From assembly GCA_946482075.1 (NCBI GenBank), contig CAMLQG010000087.1, forward strand, positions 1-15,185: 15,185 nt of DNA, given 5' to 3'. The stretch is from an uncultured Erythrobacteraceae bacterium. GTDB taxonomy: Bacteria; Pseudomonadota; Alphaproteobacteria; Sphingomonadales; Sphingomonadaceae. The translations under genes were made by a program, and so were the position numbers. The notes under the pieces are model-generated. The model ran no database searches, had not been told where the DNA came from, and worked only from the letters and a program-made list of their open reading frames with translations. Positions 7,788 through 14,240 of the stretch are shown here, one piece after another. Each line of letters opens with the position of its first letter. The first letter of the stretch is position 1.

Positions 7788-8351
7788 TCATTCTGCCGCG
7801 TTCTCGGGAAGTCGATATTTCTCGGGGCAGCGTTCCGCGCGGTCGACCGTCAGCGGGCGGAGATAGGATGGATCGGTCCGATCCCAGGCGCCCTGCACGA
7901 ACATCTCCGGGTCGACCTGCGCGTCGCTGACCGGCAGGAGGCCTGTCCATTCGACCATGCAGATCCGGTCGGCCACGGCCCACTGGCCGTTCCGCTTCTC
8001 GTAGCGGTCGATGTATCGGCCCGCGGCGATGTCCGTCCCGCCCTGATGGCGCGAAAGAGTGGCGAAGAAATAGGTTTCGCCATGGGCGGTATCGCCGTCC
8101 AGCTCGATCGAGTGGTTGGTGATGAAATGCTGGTGGACTTTCCAATTGTCGCTGTGCGTGCCCTTGGCGTACTGGATGAAACCTTCTGGATCGCCGATAT
8201 ATTCGCCATGATCGTCACGCGCGTCGGGATGATAGGCCTGGCGCATGATGTCATCATCATGGCGATCGATGCCGCGGGTGTATTTCAAGGCGACTTCACG
8301 GATCGCATCCTTGTCGAGCAAGCGCTGCAGCGCCACTTCGTCGATAGCCAT
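7788..8351 (-). CDS. SnoaL_4 / NTF2-like protein
   Basis: Cone-shaped alpha+beta barrel protein of 187 residues. This superfamily includes LinA-type dehydrochlorinases, scytalone dehydratase and the bile-acid dehydratase BaiE, which use an Asp/His pair. Here the candidates are Asp29 in KYTRGIDRHDDD and His75 in HQHFITNHSIELDGD (73-87), which fit the usual pattern H-x3-N with IELDGDTA. YIDRYEKRNGQWAVADR is the typical C-terminal strand pair. The start at 8351 (MAIDEV) is chosen because GGGAGAG lies eight bases upstream; a longer frame up to 8498 would read an Arg/Cys-rich stretch through the palindrome and is not believed. It is the first gene of a leftward operon with an MFS and an esterase. 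Dehydratase, isomerase or cyclase activity is possible; which one is not decided. Confidence 0.85.
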   Translation of the reverse strand: MAIDEVALQRLLDKDAIREVALKYTRGIDRHDDDIMRQAYHPDARDDHGEYIGDPEGFIQYAKGTHSDNWKVHQHFITNHSIELDGDTAHGETYFFATLSRHQGGTDIAAGRYIDRYEKRNGQWAVADRICMVEWTGLLPVSDAQVDPEMFVQGAWDRTDPSYLRPLTVDRAERCPEKYRLPENAAE

Positions 8352-8569
8352 TCTTCTCTCCCAGATCGTCCCAAGGAACCCGGCGTCGCGCGCTGCGGTC
8401 TGTGCGCATACTGTGCGCACAGACCGCACTCGACCACAAGCACGTCTTGTCCGCTGACACGGCATCGCTTGACCGCGCCCGCATCTCCGTTTGATCACAG
8501 CGACGGTTTATGTCGTCTTCGCGCCCGCATGCAGGGGCGCTGGCGCGCAGCGGTCGGGAAAGGATGGAT
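8352..8569. promoter_or_regulatory. Divergent intergenic region containing an operator-like palindrome
   Basis: These 218 bases separate the SnoaL_4-like gene (-) from the SDR gene (+). They hold the 15-bp inverted repeat at 8394-8428. I do not see a -35/-10 pair that I would trust; TTGACC at 8469-8474 resembles a -35 box but has no good -10 at the right distance. No small gene is supported; the reading frames crossing the region lack ribosome sites. Confidence 0.6.
8394..8428. promoter_or_regulatory. Perfect 15-bp inverted repeat, probable regulator binding site
   Basis: TGCGGTCTGTGCGCA (8394-8408) is repeated exactly in reverse complement as TGCGCACAGACCGCA (8414-8428), with TACTG between. 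Each arm also contains the small palindrome TGCGCA, so TGTGCGCA appears twice as a direct repeat. It begins 43 bases upstream of the SnoaL_4-like start and ends 141 bases before the SDR start. Symmetry, length and position fit an operator for a dimeric or doubly dimeric repressor such as the TetR family. A terminator is unlikely because no U-tract follows and both neighbours read away from it. Regulator not present in the window. Confidence 0.65.
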
Positions 8570-9370
8570 ATGGGAAGGATCGAAGGGAAAGTCGCGTTCG
8601 TATCGGGCGGCGCCTCGGGGCTCGGCCGGGCGATGGTCACGCGGTTCGCGGCGGAGGGTGCCCAGGTCATCCTGGGCGATATCAACGAAGCCGGCGGACA
8701 GGCGGTGGCACGCGAGACGGGCGCCAGGTTCCTGCCGCTCGATGTGCGGATCGAGCAGTACTGGATCGATGCGATGACCACGGTCAGCCAGGAGTTCGGG
8801 CGGCTGGACGTGATCGTCAACAATGCCGGCATCCTGGGCACCGGGCTGATCGAAACGACCGATCTCGAGGCGTGGAACAACCATTTCGCGGTCAACGTCA
8901 CCGGGGTCATGCTCGGCTGCAAGCATGGCAGCCAGCTGATGATGCGCAATCCCGGCGGAGCGAGCGGATCGATCATCAACATCTCGTCCAATGCCGGGCT
9001 GCTCGCGACCGCGTCCGACGTCGGATATTCCGCAGGCAAAGGTGCGGTTCGGCTGATGACCAAGTCGATCGCCGGCGATTTCGCCAGCCGTGGCCTGGCG
9101 ATCCGGTGTAATTCGATCCACCCCGGACCGATCGACACGCCGATTTTCGCTCCTTATCTGACCAACGAGGAATCAAAGCGAATGCTGATGGAATCGCTCG
9201 TCGCGATGGTCCCGATGGGCCGGATCGGCCGGCCGGAGGAGATCGCCAGCCTGGCGCTGTTCCTGGCGAGCGACGAATCGAGTTTCTCGACGGGTTCGGA
9301 ATTCGTGGCCGATGGCGGCGGAACCTGCGTAATGGCAGCCAAGATGGCAGGAGAATATGTAGATGTCTGA
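8570..9370 (+). CDS. Short-chain dehydrogenase/reductase (classical SDR), copy 1
   Basis: NAD(P)-dependent alcohol/ketone oxidoreductase, 266 residues. The dinucleotide site is GGASGLG (13-19), with Asp37 at the end of strand 2 indicating NAD(H) rather than NADP(H). NNAG is at 84-87, and the catalytic residues are Ser140 (INISS), Tyr153 and Lys157 (YSAGK). HPGPIDTP follows. The start at 8570 (MGRIEGKVAF) is chosen because GGAAAGGA lies just upstream and the second SDR here begins almost identically with MGRLDGKVAL; ATG at 8564 and 8510 are possible but less likely. It overlaps the Gfo/Idh/MocA gene by eight bases. It has an extra C-terminal tail of about 17 residues after the usual DGG end. 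Substrate unknown; secondary alcohols or ring ketones are typical for such clusters. Confidence 0.92.
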   Translation: MGRIEGKVAFVSGGASGLGRAMVTRFAAEGAQVILGDINEAGGQAVARETGARFLPLDVRIEQYWIDAMTTVSQEFGRLDVIVNNAGILGTGLIETTDLEAWNNHFAVNVTGVMLGCKHGSQLMMRNPGGASGSIINISSNAGLLATASDVGYSAGKGAVRLMTKSIAGDFASRGLAIRCNSIHPGPIDTPIFAPYLTNEESKRMLMESLVAMVPMGRIGRPEEIASLALFLASDESSFSTGSEFVADGGGTCVMAAKMAGEYVDV

Positions 9371-10469
9371 GAAAATCGGTGTCGGCCTGATCGGGTACGA
9401 AGTGGGACGCAGCTGGGCGGCAGTGGCGCATGTCCCGGCGCTGCGCGGACTGGCGGATGATTTCGAGATCGTGGCCGTCGCCACGTCCCGTCAGGAATCC
9501 GCGGACGAAGCAGCCGCCGATCTGGGCCTCCCGAAGGGCTATGCACCGGCGGACGGGCTCATCAACGATCCGGCGGTGGACCTGGTCTCCATCACCGTGA
9601 AAGTCCCCTATCATTTCGAACTCGCCAAGAAGGCGATCGCTGCCGGCAAGCATGTCTATTGCGAATGGCCGCTGGGTAATGGTCTCGCCGAGGCCGAGGA
9701 GATGACCCGGCTTGCGAAAGAGGCCGGTGTCGTCGCCGTGGTCGGCCTGCAGGCCCGTTGCTCGCCGGTCATCGACTATGTGAAGACGCTCGTGGCCGAC
9801 GGCTATGTCGGCAGGGTTCTGTCATCCACCATGATCGGTGCAGGCATGATGTGGGGAGATTGGGTCAATCGGCCCAACGTCTATCTGCTCGACAAGAGCA
9901 ATGGCGCGCTTCTCCAGACCATCCCGATGGGCCATTCGGTCGATGCGATGTGCTATTGCATCGGCGAGTTCCGGGATGTTTCGGCGACCTTCGGAACGCT
10001 CCTGACCGAAGTGACCAATATCGACACGAGCGAAGTGATCCGGGACAGGACATCGGAGGATCAGATCGCTTTCACGGGGACGCTGGAAAATGGAGCGGTG
10101 GTCGATGTGCATTATCGTGGCGGCGTGAGCCGGGGCACGAATTTCCTTTGGGAGATCAACGGCAGCGAAGGCGATCTGCGCGTGACGGCGGATTCCGGAC
10201 ACGCCCAGATGTTCGAGCTCAGCCTGTTCGGTGGGCGCGGTGACGATAAGGCGCTCAGCCCGATGAGCGTGCCGGCAAAGCATCGCTGGGCGCCTTCGAG
10301 CATCGACGCGTTCGGCGTGAATGTCGGCCAGATGTACGCCCTGATGGCCAAGGATATTCGCGAAGGCACCCGCACCGCGCCGAGCTTCGCCGACGCTGTG
10401 GTGCGCCACACGATGCTCGACGCGCTGGAGGTTTCGGCCGCAGAAGGCCGGCGCGTGACGATCGGCTGA
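9363..10469 (+). CDS. Gfo/Idh/MocA family oxidoreductase, Gal80/galactose-dehydrogenase-like branch
   Basis: NAD(P)-binding oxidoreductase of 368 residues, normal for the family. The N-terminal Rossmann region begins KIGVGLIGYEVGRSWAAVAH and continues with an HVPAL segment and the strand IVAVATSR. Where the family normally has the E-K-P motif with its catalytic Lys, this protein has EWPLG (residues 101-105). Trp there is what I recall for Gal80-like proteins, some of which bind cofactor without catalysing a reaction. The C-terminal beta-sheet domain follows from about residue 120. A GGAG lies a few bases before the ATG, inside the end of the SDR gene, and the two genes overlap by eight bases. 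Its pairing with the SDR suggests successive redox or deglycosylation steps on the same compound. Enzyme or sensor role is undecided. Confidence 0.85.
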   Translation: MSEKIGVGLIGYEVGRSWAAVAHVPALRGLADDFEIVAVATSRQESADEAAADLGLPKGYAPADGLINDPAVDLVSITVKVPYHFELAKKAIAAGKHVYCEWPLGNGLAEAEEMTRLAKEAGVVAVVGLQARCSPVIDYVKTLVADGYVGRVLSSTMIGAGMMWGDWVNRPNVYLLDKSNGALLQTIPMGHSVDAMCYCIGEFRDVSATFGTLLTEVTNIDTSEVIRDRTSEDQIAFTGTLENGAVVDVHYRGGVSRGTNFLWEINGSEGDLRVTADSGHAQMFELSLFGGRGDDKALSPMSVPAKHRWAPSSIDAFGVNVGQMYALMAKDIREGTRTAPSFADAVVRHTMLDALEVSAAEGRRVTIG

Positions 10470-10487
10470 CCGTCGGGCGGCTGATGC

Positions 10488-11222
10488 TCAGGAGAGCCGC
10501 AGGCCGCCATCGACGATGAACTCGGCGCCGGTGATATAGGCTGCTTCCTCGGACGCGAGGAAGCAGGCCATATTCGCGATGTCGGCAGGCTGGGCCATGC
10601 GCCCGTTCGGGATCGCCGCGATCATGGCGGGCATATCGACTTCCACCATCATCTGCGTGTCGACCGGGCCGGGGTGGATCGTGTTCATGCGGATGTTCTG
10701 CCCGGCGGTTTCCTGCGCAGTGATCTGCGACATGCGCGCAACGGCGGACTTGCTGGCCGAATAGGCGTTGGATTCCGCCTGAGACATCTGCGTGGCGAGC
10801 GATGAGATCGTCACGATCGCGCCGCCGCCCCGCGCGCGGATCGCGGGAAGGGCGGCCCGGATGCCCATCAGCGGCCCGAAGAAATTGACTTCGAAAGTCT
10901 CGCGATAGGCTTCCATCGACATTTCTTCGACCAGCCCATTATCATAGATGCCGGCATTGTTGACGAGGATGTCGAGCCCGCCGAATTCCGCGATTGCACG
11001 CGCGACGCCGTCCGCCCAGTGCTGTTCGTTGCGCACGTCGAGCAGCATCGCTTTCGCATCATGGCCGGCCTGGTGGAGAATGGCGGCGGTCTCGTTCACC
11101 TGATCCAGCTTGTCGGTGAGCAGGACTTTCGCGCCTTCCTCGCAGAACTTACGCGCGATCCCCGCGCCGATGCCGCGTGCCGCGCCTGAAATGAGCGCTA
11201 CCTTGCCGTCGAGCCTTCCCAT
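10488..11222 (-). CDS. Short-chain dehydrogenase/reductase (classical SDR), copy 2
   Basis: Classical NAD(H)-type SDR of 244 residues. GAARGIG (13-19) is the cofactor loop, Asp37 suggests NAD(H), NNAG is at 88-91, and Ser141, Tyr154 and Lys158 (YSASK) form the catalytic set. It ends in FIVDGGLRLS, the normal family end. The start at 11222 (MGRLDGKVAL) has GGAG eight bases upstream; a longer frame exists but reads into the MFS gene out of phase. It begins 25 bases inside the end of the upstream MFS gene, so the two are co-transcribed and probably coupled. It is homologous to the SDR at 8570 but clearly diverged. Substrate unknown. Confidence 0.93.
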   Translation of the reverse strand: MGRLDGKVALISGAARGIGAGIARKFCEEGAKVLLTDKLDQVNETAAILHQAGHDAKAMLLDVRNEQHWADGVARAIAEFGGLDILVNNAGIYDNGLVEEMSMEAYRETFEVNFFGPLMGIRAALPAIRARGGGAIVTISSLATQMSQAESNAYSASKSAVARMSQITAQETAGQNIRMNTIHPGPVDTQMMVEVDMPAMIAAIPNGRMAQPADIANMACFLASEEAAYITGAEFIVDGGLRLS

Positions 11223-12550
11223 TGATCGATCTCCGTTCTGTGCGTGTTGTCTTGTCCGAGCTTGAGGCCGGCGCGCCAGTAATGGATGGCGCTCCAGACC
11301 AGAATGATATTGATCGCCAACAGGGCATATTGGATGCCGTAAGCCTGCGCCTCGCCGCAATGTGCGGCCAGCGGCGTTCCATCGGCTGCACCTGCGCACT
11401 GCGCCATGTCGCCGCCGATCCTGTTCTGGGCGAGGCGATCGCTGAGCCAACCGACCAGAGGCGGGCCGATGCCCAGGCCGATCAGATTGATGATGAGATA
11501 GAATACGGAAGTCGCCGTGGCGCGCATCCGTGCGCTGACCATGCCATGGATCATCGCGAAGGTGGGCGGGATATAGGTAAACATCAGCGCCATGCCGATC
11601 GTCAGCAGGACGGTGACCACGGCGATATCCCCCGCGAGCAGGCCGAAGGTCAGGAACGGGAAAGCGATCAGCATCGCGATCGCCGAAACCCAGCCATACC
11701 AGGCTCGATTGGTCGCTCCCAGGCGATCGGAGATGACGCCGGATCCGATCGTTCCCAGCAGCCCGCCGCCGCCCATGACGATGCCCGTGACGAGCCCTGC
11801 CTGCGCCACCGGGAGATGGTGAACGCGCATCGCAAAGGATGCGAGGAAGGCCGGCAGGGCATAACCGATCAGCACGACGAGCGAGGAGCCTGCCGCCAGA
11901 TGGACGAACGCGCGATTGGCCGCCAGTACCCGCAGAACATCCATTGCCGACGGCGTATCGCCCTGTTCCGCGAGTGCGGTGTCGTAAGTGCCACGAGGCA
12001 CGTTGCGGATCGTCGCGAGCACCAGCAGCGTCAACAGTCCGCCCACCACACCCAGGACGATGAAGGTCATGCGCCAGCCGAAGCTCGCTGCCAGATGCCC
12101 ACCGGCATAAGCGCCCAGAAACGCACCCAGAGGTACGCCCAGCGTATAGACAGAGACGGCCCGCGCGCGCGCATCGGGTGGATAGAGGTCGGCGATCAGC
12201 GAATGCGATGCCGGATTGCCTCCCGCCTCGCCGACGCTGACACCGGCCCGCGAGATCAGCAGTTGGAAGTAGTTGGCGGCCATTCCGCAGAAGGCGGTCA
12301 TGAGCGACCAGGCGAAGACGCAGATCGCGATCAGCCGGCCGCGATCGAAGCGGTCCGCCAGCCGCGCGATCGGGATACCCATGATCGAATAAAGAATCGC
12401 GAAGGCCGGTCCGCCCAGAAGGCCGAGCTCGGTATCGGTGAGCCTGAATTCGCCCTTGATGCCTTCCTGCAACACCGCGAGGACCGTGCGGTCCATGTAG
12501 CTCAGCAGATAGGTGAGCGACAGCACGCTGAGCGCGATGCCCGCCCGCAT
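11198..12550 (-). CDS. MFS transporter, Spinster-like family
   Basis: Twelve-helix inner-membrane carrier of 450 residues from the ATG at 12550. It shows the Spinster-type features YMDRTVL in helix 1, motif A in the form GIPIARLADRFDRGR (about 58-72), and GVSVGEAGGNPAS in helix 4 (103-115). Between the last two helices is a periplasmic loop with two Cys residues (in QCAGAAD and AAHCGEA) that could form a disulfide; similar loops are common in sphingomonad members. The start at 12550 is preferred because AAGGTGG lies about eleven bases upstream; a GTG at 12607 would overlap the small gene upstream by 41 bases. Likely role: uptake or efflux of the hydrophobic substrate of the cluster. It sits between the small winged-helix-like gene and SDR copy 2. 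Confidence 0.88.
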   Translation of the reverse strand: MRAGIALSVLSLTYLLSYMDRTVLAVLQEGIKGEFRLTDTELGLLGGPAFAILYSIMGIPIARLADRFDRGRLIAICVFAWSLMTAFCGMAANYFQLLISRAGVSVGEAGGNPASHSLIADLYPPDARARAVSVYTLGVPLGAFLGAYAGGHLAASFGWRMTFIVLGVVGGLLTLLVLATIRNVPRGTYDTALAEQGDTPSAMDVLRVLAANRAFVHLAAGSSLVVLIGYALPAFLASFAMRVHHLPVAQAGLVTGIVMGGGGLLGTIGSGVISDRLGATNRAWYGWVSAIAMLIAFPFLTFGLLAGDIAVVTVLLTIGMALMFTYIPPTFAMIHGMVSARMRATATSVFYLIINLIGLGIGPPLVGWLSDRLAQNRIGGDMAQCAGAADGTPLAAHCGEAQAYGIQYALLAINIILVWSAIHYWRAGLKLGQDNTHRTEIDQWEGSTAR

Positions 12551-12566
12551 CCGGCTGACAGCCACC

Positions 12567-12794
12567 TTACTGGCTCGAGCTCTTGATGTGCCGGAGCACC
12601 TGTTCACCCAGATCGGTGCGGCGCATGTAATTGTCCTTGCCCCCGGTCAGGAGCCCCTGATCCAGCAGCGAATAGAACAGCCACCAGGCTTCATCGTCCA
12701 TATTGCCATAGTCGGGGACGGGCAGGGCGCCGAGCGCGAGTTGTTCGCTGCGGCTGAGGCCGGCGGCAATGGAAGAGATGTCGATCGCAGTCAT
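12567..12794 (-). CDS. Small winged-helix-like protein of unknown function
   Basis: Small protein of 75 residues starting at the ATG at 12794 (MTAIDISSIAAGLSRSEQ); a TTG at 12830 in the same frame lacks a ribosome site. The pattern LLDQGLL, then YMRRTDLGEQVLRHI resembles the recognition helix end and wing of a winged helix-turn-helix domain, where the usual wording is L-x-x-x-G-L-I then Y-x-L-T-x-x-G. It lacks the length of a full MarR or ArsR protein. A GGAG lies about 15 bases before the ATG, rather far. The stop is 16 bases before the MFS start and the frame ends cleanly, so it is probably the first gene of the leftward operon. It may be a DNA-binding regulator or a protein-binding module; the fold call is pattern-based only. 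Confidence 0.6.
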   Translation of the reverse strand: MTAIDISSIAAGLSRSEQLALGALPVPDYGNMDDEAWWLFYSLLDQGLLTGGKDNYMRRTDLGEQVLRHIKSSSQ

Positions 12795-12866
12795 GGCAGC
12801 GAGACTTAGCTCCGCCGCAGCATTTGGCAATCGTGATGATGGAGCCCGCTCGCCGTTGCGCGGAGA

Positions 12867-12895
12867 TTGACTCGATCATGCGCCCCGGTGATGAT
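12867..12895 (+). promoter_or_regulatory. Probable sigma-70-type promoter for the SnoaL-like gene
   Basis: TTGACT (12867-12872) and GATGAT (12890-12895) are separated by 17 bases and match five and four of six consensus positions. Transcription would start near 12902, giving a leader of about 25 bases with a GGGAG ribosome site before the ATG at 12928. The divergent 133-base region shows no other clear element. Confidence 0.45.
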
Positions 12896-12927
12896 TTCCG
12901 ATCAACGATAGTGGGAGCCGGACGGCC

Positions 12928-13371
12928 ATGAGCAATCAGCATAATATCGATCTGATCCGATCGCTGCAGTCGAGTTGGTCGGCGGAGAAGGACCCGGCCG
13001 ATTTTGCCGCGCTCTTCACGCAGGACGGCATCTTCGAGGACGTCACCTACAAGATCTACGTCGAAGGGCAGGACAAGCTGCTCGCGCATGCCAAGCGGAT
13101 GCACAAGCATACGGGCGATCTCGATCTGGAGATCCTGCGGGTGGATGCGACGGATACCACCGGTGTGTGCGAGTGGCAGTTCGTTCACACGTTCGTCGGG
13201 AATTTCGACGGGGTGGATTGCACGGGCCGGCCGGTGAACGTGCATGGCCTGTCGCTCTACATCTTCGAGGACGGGAAGATCGCGCATGCGAAGGACTTCT
13301 GGAATTACATGGAGATCGTGAAGACCATGGAAGTGATCCCGAAGGAAATCCGCGCTTTCCGGACTTCCTGA
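12928..13371 (+). CDS. SnoaL-like / NTF2-fold protein
   Basis: Protein of 147 residues with the layout of the SnoaL/ketosteroid-isomerase-like superfamily: an N-terminal helix pair (NIDLIRSLQSSW), then DGIFEDVTY (33-41), a long helix (DKLLAHAKRMHK), and a beta-sheet ending in LSLYIFEDGKIAHAKDFWNY (108-127). Polar residues pointing to a possible pocket include Asp38, His59, His87 and Asp123, but I cannot assign a catalytic set. The ATG has GGGAG about ten bases upstream and a good promoter candidate. It stands alone between a divergent operon and a convergent one and ends just before the hairpin repeat. Possible roles are isomerisation, epoxide opening or lactone formation. It differs in sequence from the SnoaL_4 protein at 7788. 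Confidence 0.82.
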   Translation: MSNQHNIDLIRSLQSSWSAEKDPADFAALFTQDGIFEDVTYKIYVEGQDKLLAHAKRMHKHTGDLDLEILRVDATDTTGVCEWQFVHTFVGNFDGVDCTGRPVNVHGLSLYIFEDGKIAHAKDFWNYMEIVKTMEVIPKEIRAFRTS

Positions 13372-13385
13372 AGGCAACTCCCCAT

Positions 13386-13474
13386 CCGTTTGTCCTGAGC
13401 TTGTCGAAGGACCGTTCTTTTCTTCAGCAACCGAAGAAAGAAAAGCTGTCCTTCGACAAGCTCAGGACGAACGG
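13386..13474. repeat. Sphingomonad-type hairpin repeat between convergent genes
   Basis: A 27-base arm at 13386-13412 (core TCCTGAGCTTGTCGAAGGA) is repeated in reverse complement at 13448-13474 with one mismatch. The A/T-rich inner part (CTTTTCTTC ... GAAGAAAG) can extend the stem imperfectly around a short loop. The core is a well-known interspersed palindromic repeat in sphingomonad genomes. It fills the gap between two convergent genes and probably acts as a bidirectional terminator or mRNA stabiliser. Frames across it give false peptides with VLSLSKD and PELVEG. Confidence 0.85.
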
Positions 13475-13483
13475 GGTAGGAGC

Positions 13484-14230
13484 TTATTTTTCGACCCATG
13501 TCACTGTGTCTTCCAGCTTCGCCCGGCGTGAGCGGAAGCTGTTGGCAGGATGATCCTCGATAGGATAGCCGAACGAGCAGCCCAGCACTACGACGCGATT
13601 GTCGGGCAGGTTGAAGTGCTCGCGCATCAGCGGGCCATAACCGGCGAGGGCCGCTTGCGGGATCATGCCGAGGCCGAGCGCTTCGGCGGCGAGCAGCAGG
13701 CTGCCGACATAGAGGCCGGAATCGATCGCCCCATAAGGGCCCAGATCGCGTTCGGACGTGATGATCAGCGCGTGCGGCGCCCCGAACAGGCGGAAGTTCT
13801 CCAGCGCCTGCTTCCCGGAAGCCACGCGGTCCCCGTACTGAATCCCGACGCTTTCATAGAGCTGCCAGCCGACTTCGCGCTGCCGTTCCTTGTAGACGCC
13901 CGTATAGGCGTAGGGGAAATCGAAATCGGGATGCATCTGCGGCGGAACGCCCGACATCGCGTCCGCGAGCGCTGCGGCGTGGAGCTTCTCGCGGAAGCGT
14001 TCCGTGCCTTCGCCTTCGGTGACGATAACTTGCCAGGGCTGCGAATTGCACCAGCTGGCGGTGTTCTGCGCAATGGTCAGCATCTGCTCGATCACGGCGC
14101 GGGGCACAGAGTCGGGTTTGTAGCCCCGGCAGCTGTAACGATTGGCCAGCAGGCGCGAAAGAACCGCGGCATCCTCGGAAATGCCGTCCGCCGTGGTCAG
14201 GGCTTCACGCTCCAGCTGCTCGATAGGCAT
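13484..14230 (-). CDS. Nitroreductase-family FMN-dependent oxidoreductase
   Basis: Flavoprotein of 248 residues. The N-terminal FMN phosphate-binding motif RYSCRGY (31-37) and NSQPW (62-66) are typical, as are SGLYVGSLLLAAEALGLGMI (171-190) and VVLGCSFGYP near the C-terminus. Members reduce nitro groups, quinones or enones with NAD(P)H, or remove hydrogen or halogen from substrates. A longer insertion (about 95-135, MHPDFDFPYAYTGVYKERQR) is the kind seen in the larger proteobacterial members and shapes the active site. The ribosome site TAAGGA overlaps the stop codon of the upstream gene, ten bases away, so the two are probably translated together. In a catabolic locus an enone or quinone reductase role is more plausible than nitro reduction, by inference. 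Confidence 0.9.
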   Translation of the reverse strand: MPIEQLEREALTTADGISEDAAVLSRLLANRYSCRGYKPDSVPRAVIEQMLTIAQNTASWCNSQPWQVIVTEGEGTERFREKLHAAALADAMSGVPPQMHPDFDFPYAYTGVYKERQREVGWQLYESVGIQYGDRVASGKQALENFRLFGAPHALIITSERDLGPYGAIDSGLYVGSLLLAAEALGLGMIPQAALAGYGPLMREHFNLPDNRVVVLGCSFGYPIEDHPANSFRSRRAKLEDTVTWVEK

Positions 14231-14240
14231 TGCGATGTCC

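Noticed and set aside
8469..8497. TTGACC with TGATCA 17 bases on as a promoter for the SDR gene
   Set aside because: The -10 hexamer matches the consensus at only one position, so the pair is not better than chance.
8352..8498. N-terminal extension of the SnoaL_4-like protein by 49 residues
   Set aside because: The extension is Arg/Cys-rich, reads through the palindrome, and a good GGGAGAG ribosome site supports the start at 8351.
7083..8777. 564-codon plus-strand frame across the MFS and SnoaL_4-like genes
   Set aside because: It covers two genes with clear family motifs on the other strand and the palindrome between them, and its protein is low-complexity Arg/Asp/His with no domain.
10477..10500. 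Possible terminator hairpin GCGGCT/AGCCGC between the convergent Gfo and SDR genes
   Set aside because: The stem is only six bases with a 12-base loop, has no T-tract and lies partly inside the SDR coding end.
11222..12586. 454-codon plus-strand frame opposite the Spinster-like MFS
   Set aside because: It mirrors a transporter gene with evident membrane helices and motif A; the plus-strand translation is a typical hydrophilic antisense shadow.
13305..13499. Small minus-strand frame across the hairpin repeat, and the similar plus-strand read-through
   Set aside because: Peptides with PELVEG and VLSLSKD are the known false translations of this interspersed repeat.
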